A stretch of DNA of 48,570 bases. Origin: CAUZFZ01 sp963579025. Lineage in GTDB: Bacteria; Planctomycetota; Planctomycetia; Planctomycetales; Planctomycetaceae. A model generated the notes under the pieces. That model did no database searches. It was not told the origin of the DNA and worked only from the letters and a program-made list of their open reading frames with translations. The position numbers and the translations under genes are program-made. Location of the stretch: positions 1 to 48,570 of the forward strand of contig CAUZFZ010000065.1 in the NCBI GenBank assembly GCA_963579025.1, given 5' to 3'. Below are positions 41,152 through 48,570 of this stretch, in pieces (positions within the stretch are counted from its first letter, which is position 1; every line of letters begins with the position of its first letter).

Positions 41152-43125
41152 CTACCGCCTCAGCTCCGCGCGTTTTGCGGACCATGTATCGTTCGGTTCG
41201 GCCTTCCAGACCTTGATGTCGTCGAACCAGGCATGCCGGCCGTAGTTGATCAGCACAAGACGAGGCTTATCCACTTTCAGGCCTTTGTCTTCGAAGTACA
41301 GCGGCGGCTGGTCATCGAACTGGGCGACCATTTCCGAGCCGTGTATTTCCACCAGGGCGTTGTGCCAGGAACCTCGCTTGAACTTGAACTCGCGCACGTC
41401 TTTGTGGCCGCTCCACTTCATGATCTCGAAGCCGTCCGGCGTCGCCATTGCGCGAGCCACATGACCCTTTGGATTCTCCAGCCCAATTCCCAGCATTTTC
41501 GCGCCGTCCAGTTTGAATGAAAACTGGATCACGAAATCGTTGGCTTTCAATGGCCCTGTCGGTCCGGTTGAGAGTTCCGAATGATGCATGTCCGACGGTA
41601 ACTCGGCGCATTTGAGCTGCCCGCCGGACACATCGAACTTGCCCGTGATGCGGAACCAGTCCTTCGAATGAGCACCGTTCGTGAAGTTGTCTTCCAGCAG
41701 AAGTTCGCCGGGCGAGCACATCAGCGGCTTCGGAAACGCGGCAATCTGAGGCACGGGCTTTGACGCGGGTTTTGCGTTCGGGTCCAAAAGAGCGGGCAGC
41801 GTGCCCGTGCTGTCACCGAGCTTCTCGACGGTGACGTCCATGCGGTTCAGCATCGACATCCACAGATTATTGAGCGGTGTTTCTTTCTCGAACCGAACGT
41901 GACGACCAGGCGTCAGCGTGCCGGACCCGCCGCCCGCCAAAAGAATCGGCAGGTCTTCGTGGTTGTGTGCGTTGCCGTCATGAATGCCGCTGCCGTACGC
42001 GATCATCGAGTGATCGAGCAGCGTGCCGTCGCCTTCCTGAATCTCCTCCATACGTTCCAGCAGGTACGCGAGCTGCCTGATGTGGAACAGGTTGATCTTC
42101 GTGATCTTCCCCTGTTTGGCCGCATCTCCACCGTGATGCGACAGATCATGATGCCCCTCGGCGACGTCGATAAACGAGTACGGTTTGTTGCTCGCCTCAT
42201 TTGCCAGCACAAACGTCGCGACACGCGTCACGTCAGCTTGGAAGGCCAGTACGACCAGGTCGCACATCAGACGAATGTGCTCTTCATAAGCCGCAGGGAC
42301 ACCGGTCGGAGCCGGGTAGTCGGGTGTTTTTACCGGCGGCAGTTTCTCGGCACGCTCCATGCGGAGTTCGATGTCGCGGATCGCGGTGAAGTATTCGTCC
42401 AGCTTTCGCATGTCGTTCTTAGCGAGTCGATTCGCGAAGCTCTTCGAGTCCTCACGCACGTAGTCGAGAATACTCTTCCGCCGCGCGTCGCGTTTCTTTT
42501 TCGACGGATCGGCGGAATTTCCGAACAGGCGTTCGAATACCAGCTTCGGGTTCACTTCCTTCGGCAGCGGCTGTGTGGCCGAACGCCACGACATTGTCGA
42601 CGAGTAGACGCAGCTGTAACCCGAGTCGCAGTTGCCGGCCATCGCCCCCGGCTCGGTACCGATTTCCAGCGACGCCAACCGGGTCCGCTCACCAATCTGC
42701 GCCGCCGCCGCCTGATCGACGGAAACACCGGCTCGGATATCGGTGCCGTCTGTCTTGTTCGGATGCACGCCGGTCAGAAACGCGGCCATCGCCCGGGCGT
42801 GCCCGCCGCCTCCGTCCCCATGCGGTCGCGCCTTGTCAGCGGTCAAGCCGGTGAGCACCTGCAACTGATGCTTCACAGCCGCGAGCGGTTCCAGAATCGG
42901 CGAAAGTTCGAAGTTGCCGCCGGTCTGCTGCGGTGTCCAGTCCGGCATGTGCTTGCCGTTGGGGACATACAGAAACGCCATGCGATTCGGAGCAACCGTC
43001 TCCGGCTCTGCAGCCTCGGCCCAGGCATTTTGCGGACCCATTGCCTCCAACCACGGCAGGGACAGTGAAACCCCAAGACCACGAAGGATCGTACGGCGGG
43101 AAATGGGTTTTGGATGCGTATTCAT
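41152..43125 (-). CDS. DUF1552 protein with C-terminal LamG/DUF1080-like domain
   Basis: The ATG at 43125 with GGAG nine bases upstream is preferred over the TTG codon before it. The 657-residue product carries a twin-arginine signal (SRRTILRGLG), then the DUF1552 domain (about 40-455) with NRMAFLYVPNGKHM, GGGGHARAMAAFLTGV, DVAEGHHDLSHHG and GSGIHDGNAHNHEDLP. Residues about 475-650 form a separate beta-sandwich with LEDNFTNG, FVIQFSFKLDG and WHNALVEIHG, the signature of a LamG-like or 3-keto-disaccharide hydrolase (DUF1080) domain, probably for carbohydrate binding. The gene follows the DUF1592-type gene by 21 bases. Export to the periplasm or surface is expected. Confidence 0.88.
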   Translation of the reverse strand: MNTHPKPISRRTILRGLGVSLSLPWLEAMGPQNAWAEAAEPETVAPNRMAFLYVPNGKHMPDWTPQQTGGNFELSPILEPLAAVKHQLQVLTGLTADKARPHGDGGGGHARAMAAFLTGVHPNKTDGTDIRAGVSVDQAAAAQIGERTRLASLEIGTEPGAMAGNCDSGYSCVYSSTMSWRSATQPLPKEVNPKLVFERLFGNSADPSKKKRDARRKSILDYVREDSKSFANRLAKNDMRKLDEYFTAIRDIELRMERAEKLPPVKTPDYPAPTGVPAAYEEHIRLMCDLVVLAFQADVTRVATFVLANEASNKPYSFIDVAEGHHDLSHHGGDAAKQGKITKINLFHIRQLAYLLERMEEIQEGDGTLLDHSMIAYGSGIHDGNAHNHEDLPILLAGGGSGTLTPGRHVRFEKETPLNNLWMSMLNRMDVTVEKLGDSTGTLPALLDPNAKPASKPVPQIAAFPKPLMCSPGELLLEDNFTNGAHSKDWFRITGKFDVSGGQLKCAELPSDMHHSELSTGPTGPLKANDFVIQFSFKLDGAKMLGIGLENPKGHVARAMATPDGFEIMKWSGHKDVREFKFKRGSWHNALVEIHGSEMVAQFDDQPPLYFEDKGLKVDKPRLVLINYGRHAWFDDIKVWKAEPNDTWSAKRAELRR

Positions 43126-43146
43126 CAACAGAACTCCGATGTCGTT

Positions 43147-45570
43147 TCACTGAACGCCACGGCGCTGGCGGAAGGCGTCGCTTTTGACGATCTGCGTGAC
43201 CAGCGCCGAGAACCTGTAATCATCAGCAGGCAGTGACTGCACGATCTTCTCCACTGTGGGGCGGTCGTAGTATTCCAGTCCACGACCAACCGCGTAGATC
43301 AGCAGCTTTTCGACCAGGCAGCGTGTGAACTCTTCCTTTCGCTGCATCACAATCGACTTCAGCTCGGCCGGGCCCGTGAACTTCGTCCCATCAGAGAACT
43401 CGCCCGTTGCGTCGACGTCGAACTCTCCGTCTTTCGTGCGATAGGCTCCGACAGCATTGAAATTCTCAAGAGCAAAACCGATCGGGTCCATCTTCGCGTG
43501 GCAATTGGCGCAGGCCGGGTTGCGACGATGCACTTCCATTCGCTCACGCAATGACGCGGCCGAGACATCCTGTTTCTCTTCCGATAACTCAGGGACGTTG
43601 GCCGGTGGAGGTGGCGGCGGTGCTCCCAGAATCTGCTCCAGCACCCAGCGACCGCGTTTCACGGGCGACGTTCGCGTGGGGTTGGATGTCACGGTCAGCA
43701 CACTGGCCTGCGTCAGAAGTCCGCCTCGCGTGCGATCCTGCAGCGAGACTCTCCGAAATTGCTCACCTTTGAACCGTTGACCGCCGGGCTTCAGAGGCTT
43801 CTGGCCGATCGCGTTTCCGTTCGTGTCGGCAATGCCATAGTGCTGCGCGAGCGGCTCGTTGAGAAACGTGTAATCGGCATCAATGAGGTCCAATACACTG
43901 CGGTCTTCTCGCAGGATCGACTCGACGAACAACTCGGTTTCGCGAAGCATCGCTTCGCGGAGCTTTACGTTGAAAGTCGGAAAGAGCTGTCCGTCGGGCG
44001 AGATGAACTCAATCCGTTTCACCTGCAGCCACTGCATCGCAAAGTTCTCGACCAGCGACGATGCCCGCGGATCGGTCAACATGCGACGAACCTGCGCGTC
44101 GAGATTCATCGTGAGCTGCTGCCTTTCGGCCAGGTCCAGCAGCGTGTCATCCGGCATTGTGCTCCACAGGAAATACGACAGCCGCGATGCCAACTGAAAC
44201 TCGTTCAGATTGCTGACTGTCGGGCTCTGAGGTTGATCGTCGAGTTCGACTCGGAACAGAAACTTCGGCGAACACAGCGCGGCCTGCATGGCAAATTGAA
44301 TGGCCGACTCCCACTTGTCACCGTCGGCCAGGGCAAGGTCCACCAGTTGGATTGAGCGAGACAGGGCGTCCGCTTGCACGGGCTGACGAAATGCACGTCG
44401 CAGGAATCGAGACATGACTTCCCGCGTCTGCTCCGCCTGCGACTTTCCACTTGTCACCGCCAGCAACCTGCGATGGCTGGCGGGACGTGGATCAAGCGGT
44501 CCATCCAGCGCGAGATACTCAACCCACAACTTCGAGTGGGGACCACCTTCGGCCGGTTTGTCGATCGCGATCTGCATGCGGTGGCGATTCGGCGTGGCCG
44601 GGACGGGGACTTCGAGGATTTCGGCGTCCTCTCGCGTCGTCGCCTTAACAGCAAACGTCTTGAGAATTCGCGCCGGCCGCTTCACATTCCCCAACAGCTT
44701 ATCTAGCTCGGCGTCCGGCGATGGATTTGGCAGGTCATCACCATGCAGCAGGATCGTCACTTTCAGTGGCTTGCCCGTGCCGCTTTCGGCATAGACGCGT
44801 GTGCGGAAGATGTAGTCGCTATCCGACTCCCATTTGTAGGGTGTGTTAATCGGCCCAAGTTCGATGAACTTCTTGCCATCGGTGCTCATCGGCCGGAATC
44901 CTTTCACAACCAGTTTGCCCGACTCGCCGGAGGCCGGTTCGGTGTAGACCGATGCCAGCCGCCGCTTAATGACCGGCGGCGGGTTCGGCATGATGGCCTG
45001 GCTCACAATCTGTTCTGCCGCGGCGAGGTAACGTTCCATCAGCACGGGTGACAGTGTGAGCACGTCGCCGATGTTGTCGAAGCCGTGTCCGATGTCGTCC
45101 GATGGGAAATCCGCCGTCGGATCAAACTGAATGCCCATCAGGTCGCGAATGGTGTTGCGATACTCAACACGATTCAGCCGCCGCATGGTGACTCGTCCGG
45201 GATCCGGCTTCGCATTGCGGTCCGCGTGATCAAACACCGCCTTCACCAGATCGGTGAACGCGACGGCGTCAGATACCGTCGCCCGCGGCTGACCCTTCGG
45301 CGGCATCTCGCCGGTGGCGATCCTCGTCAGCACGGTGGCCCAGGTCTTCCGCTGCTTCACCACCGATAACGAATCGCGAAACGGCTCCAGCGACAAGCCG
45401 GCCTTTGGCTTGTCTCCGCGATGGCACTTCAAGCAGTACTTCTGGATGAAGACTCGACCCGTCCCGCTGAAGTCTGGACCTGGCGTGTCTGCGGCCGCGG
45501 CACACACGATTGATGATCCAGCCACGATCAGAAGGGTGACCGTTCGCTTCGCGCGGTTCGTGGAATGCAT
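43147..45570 (-). CDS. Planctomycete cytochrome protein with DUF1587/1595/1592/1588/1585 domains
   Basis: The 807-residue secreted protein has a signal peptide and, in order: a CxxCH domain (CLKCH at 46-50), DUF1587 (about 125-190, RRLNRVEYRNTIRDL), a beta-rich carbohydrate-binding-like section (about 225-360), DUF1595 (about 387-450, RFLRRAFRQPV), DUF1592 (about 455-585, LASRLSYFLWSTMPDD), DUF1588 (about 610-705, KRGRWVLEQILGAPPPPPP and CANCHAKMDPIGFALENF) and DUF1585 (about 720-800). This is the full canonical set of the family. Two c-type hemes are expected. The gene is co-transcribed with a DUF1552 protein, the standard pairing, and the two are thought to act together in polysaccharide metabolism; direct evidence is lacking as far as I know. 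Confidence 0.96.
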   Translation of the reverse strand: MHSTNRAKRTVTLLIVAGSSIVCAAAADTPGPDFSGTGRVFIQKYCLKCHRGDKPKAGLSLEPFRDSLSVVKQRKTWATVLTRIATGEMPPKGQPRATVSDAVAFTDLVKAVFDHADRNAKPDPGRVTMRRLNRVEYRNTIRDLMGIQFDPTADFPSDDIGHGFDNIGDVLTLSPVLMERYLAAAEQIVSQAIMPNPPPVIKRRLASVYTEPASGESGKLVVKGFRPMSTDGKKFIELGPINTPYKWESDSDYIFRTRVYAESGTGKPLKVTILLHGDDLPNPSPDAELDKLLGNVKRPARILKTFAVKATTREDAEILEVPVPATPNRHRMQIAIDKPAEGGPHSKLWVEYLALDGPLDPRPASHRRLLAVTSGKSQAEQTREVMSRFLRRAFRQPVQADALSRSIQLVDLALADGDKWESAIQFAMQAALCSPKFLFRVELDDQPQSPTVSNLNEFQLASRLSYFLWSTMPDDTLLDLAERQQLTMNLDAQVRRMLTDPRASSLVENFAMQWLQVKRIEFISPDGQLFPTFNVKLREAMLRETELFVESILREDRSVLDLIDADYTFLNEPLAQHYGIADTNGNAIGQKPLKPGGQRFKGEQFRRVSLQDRTRGGLLTQASVLTVTSNPTRTSPVKRGRWVLEQILGAPPPPPPANVPELSEEKQDVSAASLRERMEVHRRNPACANCHAKMDPIGFALENFNAVGAYRTKDGEFDVDATGEFSDGTKFTGPAELKSIVMQRKEEFTRCLVEKLLIYAVGRGLEYYDRPTVEKIVQSLPADDYRFSALVTQIVKSDAFRQRRGVQ

Positions 45571-45733
45571 GCGTGGACAGCTCGGAACAGTGTTACTGAT
45601 TACGCCAAACTCATAAGCGTCAGTTTATCGATCGTGCCGTCAGCGAAACAGCGCGGCCGAGCCTGCGACGGCCTTCACTCCACGGCAGATTACTCTCGAT
45701 GTCGAAGCTCACCCTTCCCGAATAATCTCTATT

Positions 45734-45757
45734 GTACTAGAGAATACTCTCTAGTAC
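45734..45757. promoter_or_regulatory. BlaI-type operator upstream of the BlaI-family gene
   Basis: Nine-base arms GTACTAGAG and CTCTAGTAC are perfect reverse complements around the spacer AATACT. The TACTA...TAGTA core matches the kind of dyad bound by BlaI/MecI repressors (TACTA-x-x-TGTAGTA type). It ends 34 bases before the start codon. A weak promoter pair, TTGTAC (45732-45737) and TACTGT (45755-45760) at 17-base spacing, would enclose it, so repressor binding would block RNA polymerase. Confidence 0.7.
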
Positions 45758-45791
45758 TGTCGAAAAAACACAGACTGGTGAGGGCGAATTG

Positions 45792-46196
45792 ATGGCGCGT
45801 GTTGTGGCTGGACCGACAGAGCTTGAGCTGTTGATTCTAAAGGTCCTGTGGAAAGCCGGAGGCCCCCTGATCGTGCGTGACGTGCGTGAACGACTGGCCG
45901 ACAACGAAGGCCGGGACCTCGCCCATACAACCGTCGTGACGACGCTGCACACCATGACGGGCAAGAAACTGGTGCGACGACGTCAGGTGAATGCCAAGGC
46001 GTACTCGTTTGAAGCGCTGGTTAAAGAGCACTCGGTTTCCAGCGGAATGCTGGAAGATTTGCTGACGCGTGTGTTCGACGGCTCGGCGTCTGCGTTACTG
46101 GTCAGCCTGCTTGATTCGGGCCATGTGGATGCAGACGAGCATCGAGAACTGCGGCGACTGATCAATCGGCGCCGCGACCAGGGAGACAAAACATGA
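45792..46196 (+). CDS. BlaI/MecI/CopY-family transcriptional repressor
   Basis: The ATG at 45792 is chosen over a TTG three bases earlier; GAGGGCG precedes it. The 134-residue product has the winged-helix domain of the family: ELELLILKVLWKAGGPLIVRDVRERL, AHTTVVTTLHTMTGKKLVRRRQVN and a wing AKAYSFEAL, then a helical dimerisation region (residues 75-134). The usual Asn-Phe scission site of BlaI is not obvious. These repressors respond to beta-lactams through BlaR1 or to other signals; CopY types use metals, but no CxC metal motif is seen. It overlaps the next gene by ATGA at 46193-46196, so the downstream protein is its natural partner. Confidence 0.93.
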   Translation: MARVVAGPTELELLILKVLWKAGGPLIVRDVRERLADNEGRDLAHTTVVTTLHTMTGKKLVRRRQVNAKAYSFEALVKEHSVSSGMLEDLLTRVFDGSASALLVSLLDSGHVDADEHRELRRLINRRRDQGDKT

Positions 46197-48570
46197 TCAC
46201 TCCGGACTGGCTTTCGTCCGTGTTACGCATTCCTGGTGAGAGCCAGGGACCGGGACCGTTGCGAGTGACGCACGGCGCTGCTCTGACGCTCGCGGCGCTG
46301 GTCGTCCTGTCGCTCAGTCCTGTGTTGCTGGTTTTGCAGGGCGATGCCACTGGGCAGGACGGCGACCAGTCACCGCACTCCGAGGCCATTAAGAAACTCA
46401 TCGGAACCGATCCGGGCGAGTCGATCTACAACGATCGGTTGAAACGCTTCAAGTTCCGGCTGGAAAAGATCCCGGTCCGTACGGCCGAGACTGCGAAAGC
46501 TTTCTGGCACATGTACAGCAGCGGTGACTCTGACGACGAGGCGTCGTCGAAGCGCCCGAAGCTGATCGGGGCCTGGGGCGATCCGCTGACGAACTCAATC
46601 GTGATCATCGGTCCGCCGGAAGCTGAGCAGGCTATTCGTGAGACACTGGCGGAGTGGGAGTCTGCAGTGGTCGGTGTTTCAGACGCCGATGACACGCTCG
46701 AAATCCGGCGGGTCTATCTTCAGCGCGAACGAAGGGGGCTCCTGCGCGAGATTGCCTTGCTCGAAGTGGAGATTGTCAGCCTCAATGAGATAACGGACCG
46801 ACCCGCAGTGCGAGACGAGAAGCTCAAGCTGTTCACAGAGCGAGTGCGTTCGTTGGAACAAGAACTCCATGTCATCGACCGGAAACTTGAAGTCATTGAG
46901 AAGAACATCCGCCGCCGTGACGGTCCGCGTACGTCGCAATTCAACGAATCCGGCGGCGGCGAGCCCGGCACGATCAATCAGCCACCCGCGAAGAAGCCTG
47001 TTCCGGCAAGTGCTGGTGCCGTGGTCTGGCGAAAAAACGCAATCGTCTGGATCAATCGCGGGACGGCAGATCGAATGAGGCAGGGCCTGCAACTCAACGT
47101 CACATCGTCAATCAGCGGTCAGGCAAAGCGACAGCTCTTCGGGCGAATCGAAATCACGCGACTCGTGGGCGAGCATCTCAGCGAGGCCCGTGTGCTGCAG
47201 GAAGAGCGTGGCCGGCCGATTGCGAAGGGCGACCAAATCGCATGGCTGGCTGAGGTTCGCCAGATCCCCTTGACGCTCGTGCCCCTGGAAGTTGGCACGG
47301 TCATCCAGCAGGACCACATCGGTATGGGACCGTGGCAGGTGGGTGAGATTCCCGGCGACGCCCGACTGTCGGCCCATGACTTCATCGGTCGTGTGGTCCT
47401 GAATCGGATTGACGTCGTGCAACCGATTCGCGAACAGGACCTGTGTCTGCGGGGCGAGTTGCCGCCCTCGACCGCCATCAGTTTCCACGATCTGAAACTC
47501 GTCGACGAAGAAGTCCCAGAGCCGATTCGACGTCTGATCGGCAGGCACGTGACGCTTAAAGGGCTCATGTATCCTCATTTCACGGATACCGGAATCAAAC
47601 GGTTTGTGCTGGCGGCCGACCGGGAGCTCACCTACTTCGACCGCCATCCCGAGCCGCATGAACTCGTATCTGTGGAGCTCGCACCTGGACTCTCGACCGA
47701 CGCTGTGGACCAGGCCATTCGAGTCTTCGGCGTCTTGCGGACTGAGACGCTCGACGAGGCAGACGGCGGGGGCCTCCGCTTTGTGCTCAAGACAGCGTGT
47801 ATCAGTGATGTCGGTCCAAAATCCGAGAACGAAGCCGCCGGCATATCTCCACCGGCAGCTCCTGGACAGCAGCAGTCTCCACAGGCCGTCACGCAGGTCG
47901 GCACAAATCCCGAATCTCTGCCCGTTCCAGAACAGGCCCGGCAGACGGAAGTGCAATTGCAGTTCAGCGGCCCCGAGCGCGCGACCGTTCCGTGGCCTGC
48001 CGGGCAAGATGGAGGCGAGTCCGACAAACGCACATACGTGCTGCCGGCGACCATTCCTGGGACAACCGGCCAAACAACGGAGTTTCCCGTATCGAACCTG
48101 CCAGGCCGAGACGGCCTGCAGTTGTTCGCGTCACTTGAAGTGGCTTCAGCCAGCCAACAAACGGCGGTCTACCTGAAACACAGTGCGATCCCGCTGACAT
48201 TCAGCGAAGAGGACATCGACCAGGCCGTCAGCGGGAATCTGGTGACAAAGGCCGTCTATTTGCCTCGGCCCGAGTTCCAGGAACAGGCCGTGGCTGGAGT
48301 CGAAACGTTGGTGACTTTTCGACTGGATCCCGACGTCGACCCGATTGTCGAAGCCAAACGTCGTGGACATGTACTGGCGATATTGCGACTGGGAAATCGT
48401 CAGGTCACGCAACACTCCGCGGGCAGGTCACCTGCTCCCCCGCAGGGCAACGCCGTTAAGGATTCTGGCGTTGTAAAAATCGGGGTATCGCTGAAATGGA
48501 TGATTATGAAAAAAGCCAGACTCCCGCATGTGGTGTGCGGACTGAAGACAGCTCAGCCCCGGAGGGAGTC
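46193..48570 (+). CDS. BlaI-coupled membrane-anchored SAF/secretin-N-like protein (3' end cut)
   Basis: The frame has no stop before the window edge; 792 codons are visible. Features in order: one membrane helix (about 28-48), a domain with IGAWGDPLTNSIVIIGPPEAEQAI (about 75-160) that resembles the N domains of secretins, a long charged coiled coil (about 168-241), a beta domain with IVWINRGTADRMRQGLQLNV and FGRIEITRL (about 275-350) of the FlgT-like kind common in planctomycete proteins, then a SAF-type domain (about 355-418, VPLEVGTVIQQDHI and IGRVVLNRIDVVQPI) and further repeats. No M56 protease motif (HExxH) was found, so this is not a BlaR1. Its position and overlap imply control by the BlaI-type repressor. 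Function is unknown; periplasmic assembly is possible. Confidence 0.75.
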   Translation, partial: MITPDWLSSVLRIPGESQGPGPLRVTHGAALTLAALVVLSLSPVLLVLQGDATGQDGDQSPHSEAIKKLIGTDPGESIYNDRLKRFKFRLEKIPVRTAETAKAFWHMYSSGDSDDEASSKRPKLIGAWGDPLTNSIVIIGPPEAEQAIRETLAEWESAVVGVSDADDTLEIRRVYLQRERRGLLREIALLEVEIVSLNEITDRPAVRDEKLKLFTERVRSLEQELHVIDRKLEVIEKNIRRRDGPRTSQFNESGGGEPGTINQPPAKKPVPASAGAVVWRKNAIVWINRGTADRMRQGLQLNVTSSISGQAKRQLFGRIEITRLVGEHLSEARVLQEERGRPIAKGDQIAWLAEVRQIPLTLVPLEVGTVIQQDHIGMGPWQVGEIPGDARLSAHDFIGRVVLNRIDVVQPIREQDLCLRGELPPSTAISFHDLKLVDEEVPEPIRRLIGRHVTLKGLMYPHFTDTGIKRFVLAADRELTYFDRHPEPHELVSVELAPGLSTDAVDQAIRVFGVLRTETLDEADGGGLRFVLKTACISDVGPKSENEAAGISPPAAPGQQQSPQAVTQVGTNPESLPVPEQARQTEVQLQFSGPERATVPWPAGQDGGESDKRTYVLPATIPGTTGQTTEFPVSNLPGRDGLQLFASLEVASASQQTAVYLKHSAIPLTFSEEDIDQAVSGNLVTKAVYLPRPEFQEQAVAGVETLVTFRLDPDVDPIVEAKRRGHVLAILRLGNRQVTQHSAGRSPAPPQGNAVKDSGVVKIGVSLKWMIMKKARLPHVVCGLKTAQPRRE

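Noticed and set aside
41899..43068. Open frame of 389 codons opposite the DUF1552 gene
   Set aside because: Antisense shadow; arginine-rich composition and no motif.
47108..48073. Minus-strand open frame of 321 codons at the right end
   Set aside because: It lies opposite the BlaI-coupled gene, whose frame is open for 792 codons with clear domains.
46193..48570. Annotation of the last gene as a BlaR1 (M56) sensor protease
   Set aside because: No HExxH or other M56 motif is present in the visible 792 residues, although the position would suggest it.
1..48570. tRNA, rRNA, riboswitch, insertion sequence or phage genes
   Set aside because: No cloverleaf, rRNA core sequence, transposase or integrase motif was recognised on either strand.

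Overview
The window looks like a chromosomal segment of a planctomycete, probably order Planctomycetales. The evidence is the gene content: two separate modules pairing a Planctomycete-type cytochrome (PSCyt/DUF1592-1588-1585 class) with a twin-arginine-exported DUF1501 or DUF1552 protein, several further secreted single-CxxCH proteins, a BlaI-type regulator, two-domain GYF_2 protein, pseudopilin-like TadE/TadG proteins, long secreted RTX protein, moderately high GC and many divergent or loosely packed genes. No rRNA, tRNA, CRISPR array, phage or insertion sequence was seen.

Layout. 1-3799: a giant RTX/Calx-beta secreted protein, cut by the left edge. 3828-5867 (-): secreted alpha/beta hydrolase. 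6182-10783 (+): promoter, palindromic operator, GntR/YtrA-type repressor, ABC ATPase and a very large permease fused to a soluble domain. 10814-10973: inverted-repeat elements. 11011-17540 (-): four-gene operon of cytochrome-domain protein, DUF1501 protein, sodium:solute symporter and S58 (DmpA-type) peptidase. 17678-19817 (-): DUF58 protein, hairpin repeat, D-2-hydroxyacid dehydrogenase. 20079-27232 (+): a Cys/Ala/Lys/Pro-rich secreted protein with its own terminator, then a tightly coupled TadE - TadG - repeat protein - TadE-like - membrane protein - CpaB set. 27445-29266 (-): small CxxCH protein and a zinc metalloprotease whose 3' end is out of frame. 29401-32073 (-): aconitase with a readable promoter. 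32444-33256 (+): lipoprotein. 33522-39725 (-): TolC-like protein with a long proline-rich tail, CxxCH protein, GYF_2 protein. 40083-41128 (+): a 48-residue small gene, an inverted-repeat element and a hemolysin III/PAQR membrane protein. 41152-45570 (-): DUF1592-type cytochrome protein and DUF1552 protein with a C-terminal LamG-like domain. 45734-48570 (+): BlaI-type operator, BlaI-type repressor and, translationally coupled, a large membrane-anchored SAF/secretin-N-like protein that runs off the right edge in the place where a BlaR1 sensor protease would be expected.

How they work together. Two regulator-led operons (GntR-ABC and BlaI-SAF protein) each show a near-perfect palindrome at the promoter, so autoregulation is likely. 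The Tad-like cluster carries pilus-type minor subunits and CpaB but no motor ATPase, platform protein, prepilin peptidase or secretin in the window. The two cytochrome/DUF150x modules are of unknown function in the literature I know; one is co-transcribed with a symporter and peptidase, suggesting a link to uptake and processing of small peptides or amino-acid derivatives, which is inference only. The points most worth checking are the BlaI-linked protein, the ABC permease fusion, the partial Tad cluster, the metalloprotease frameshift and the cysteine-hexad protein. All family names come from reading motifs by eye; no database search was run.
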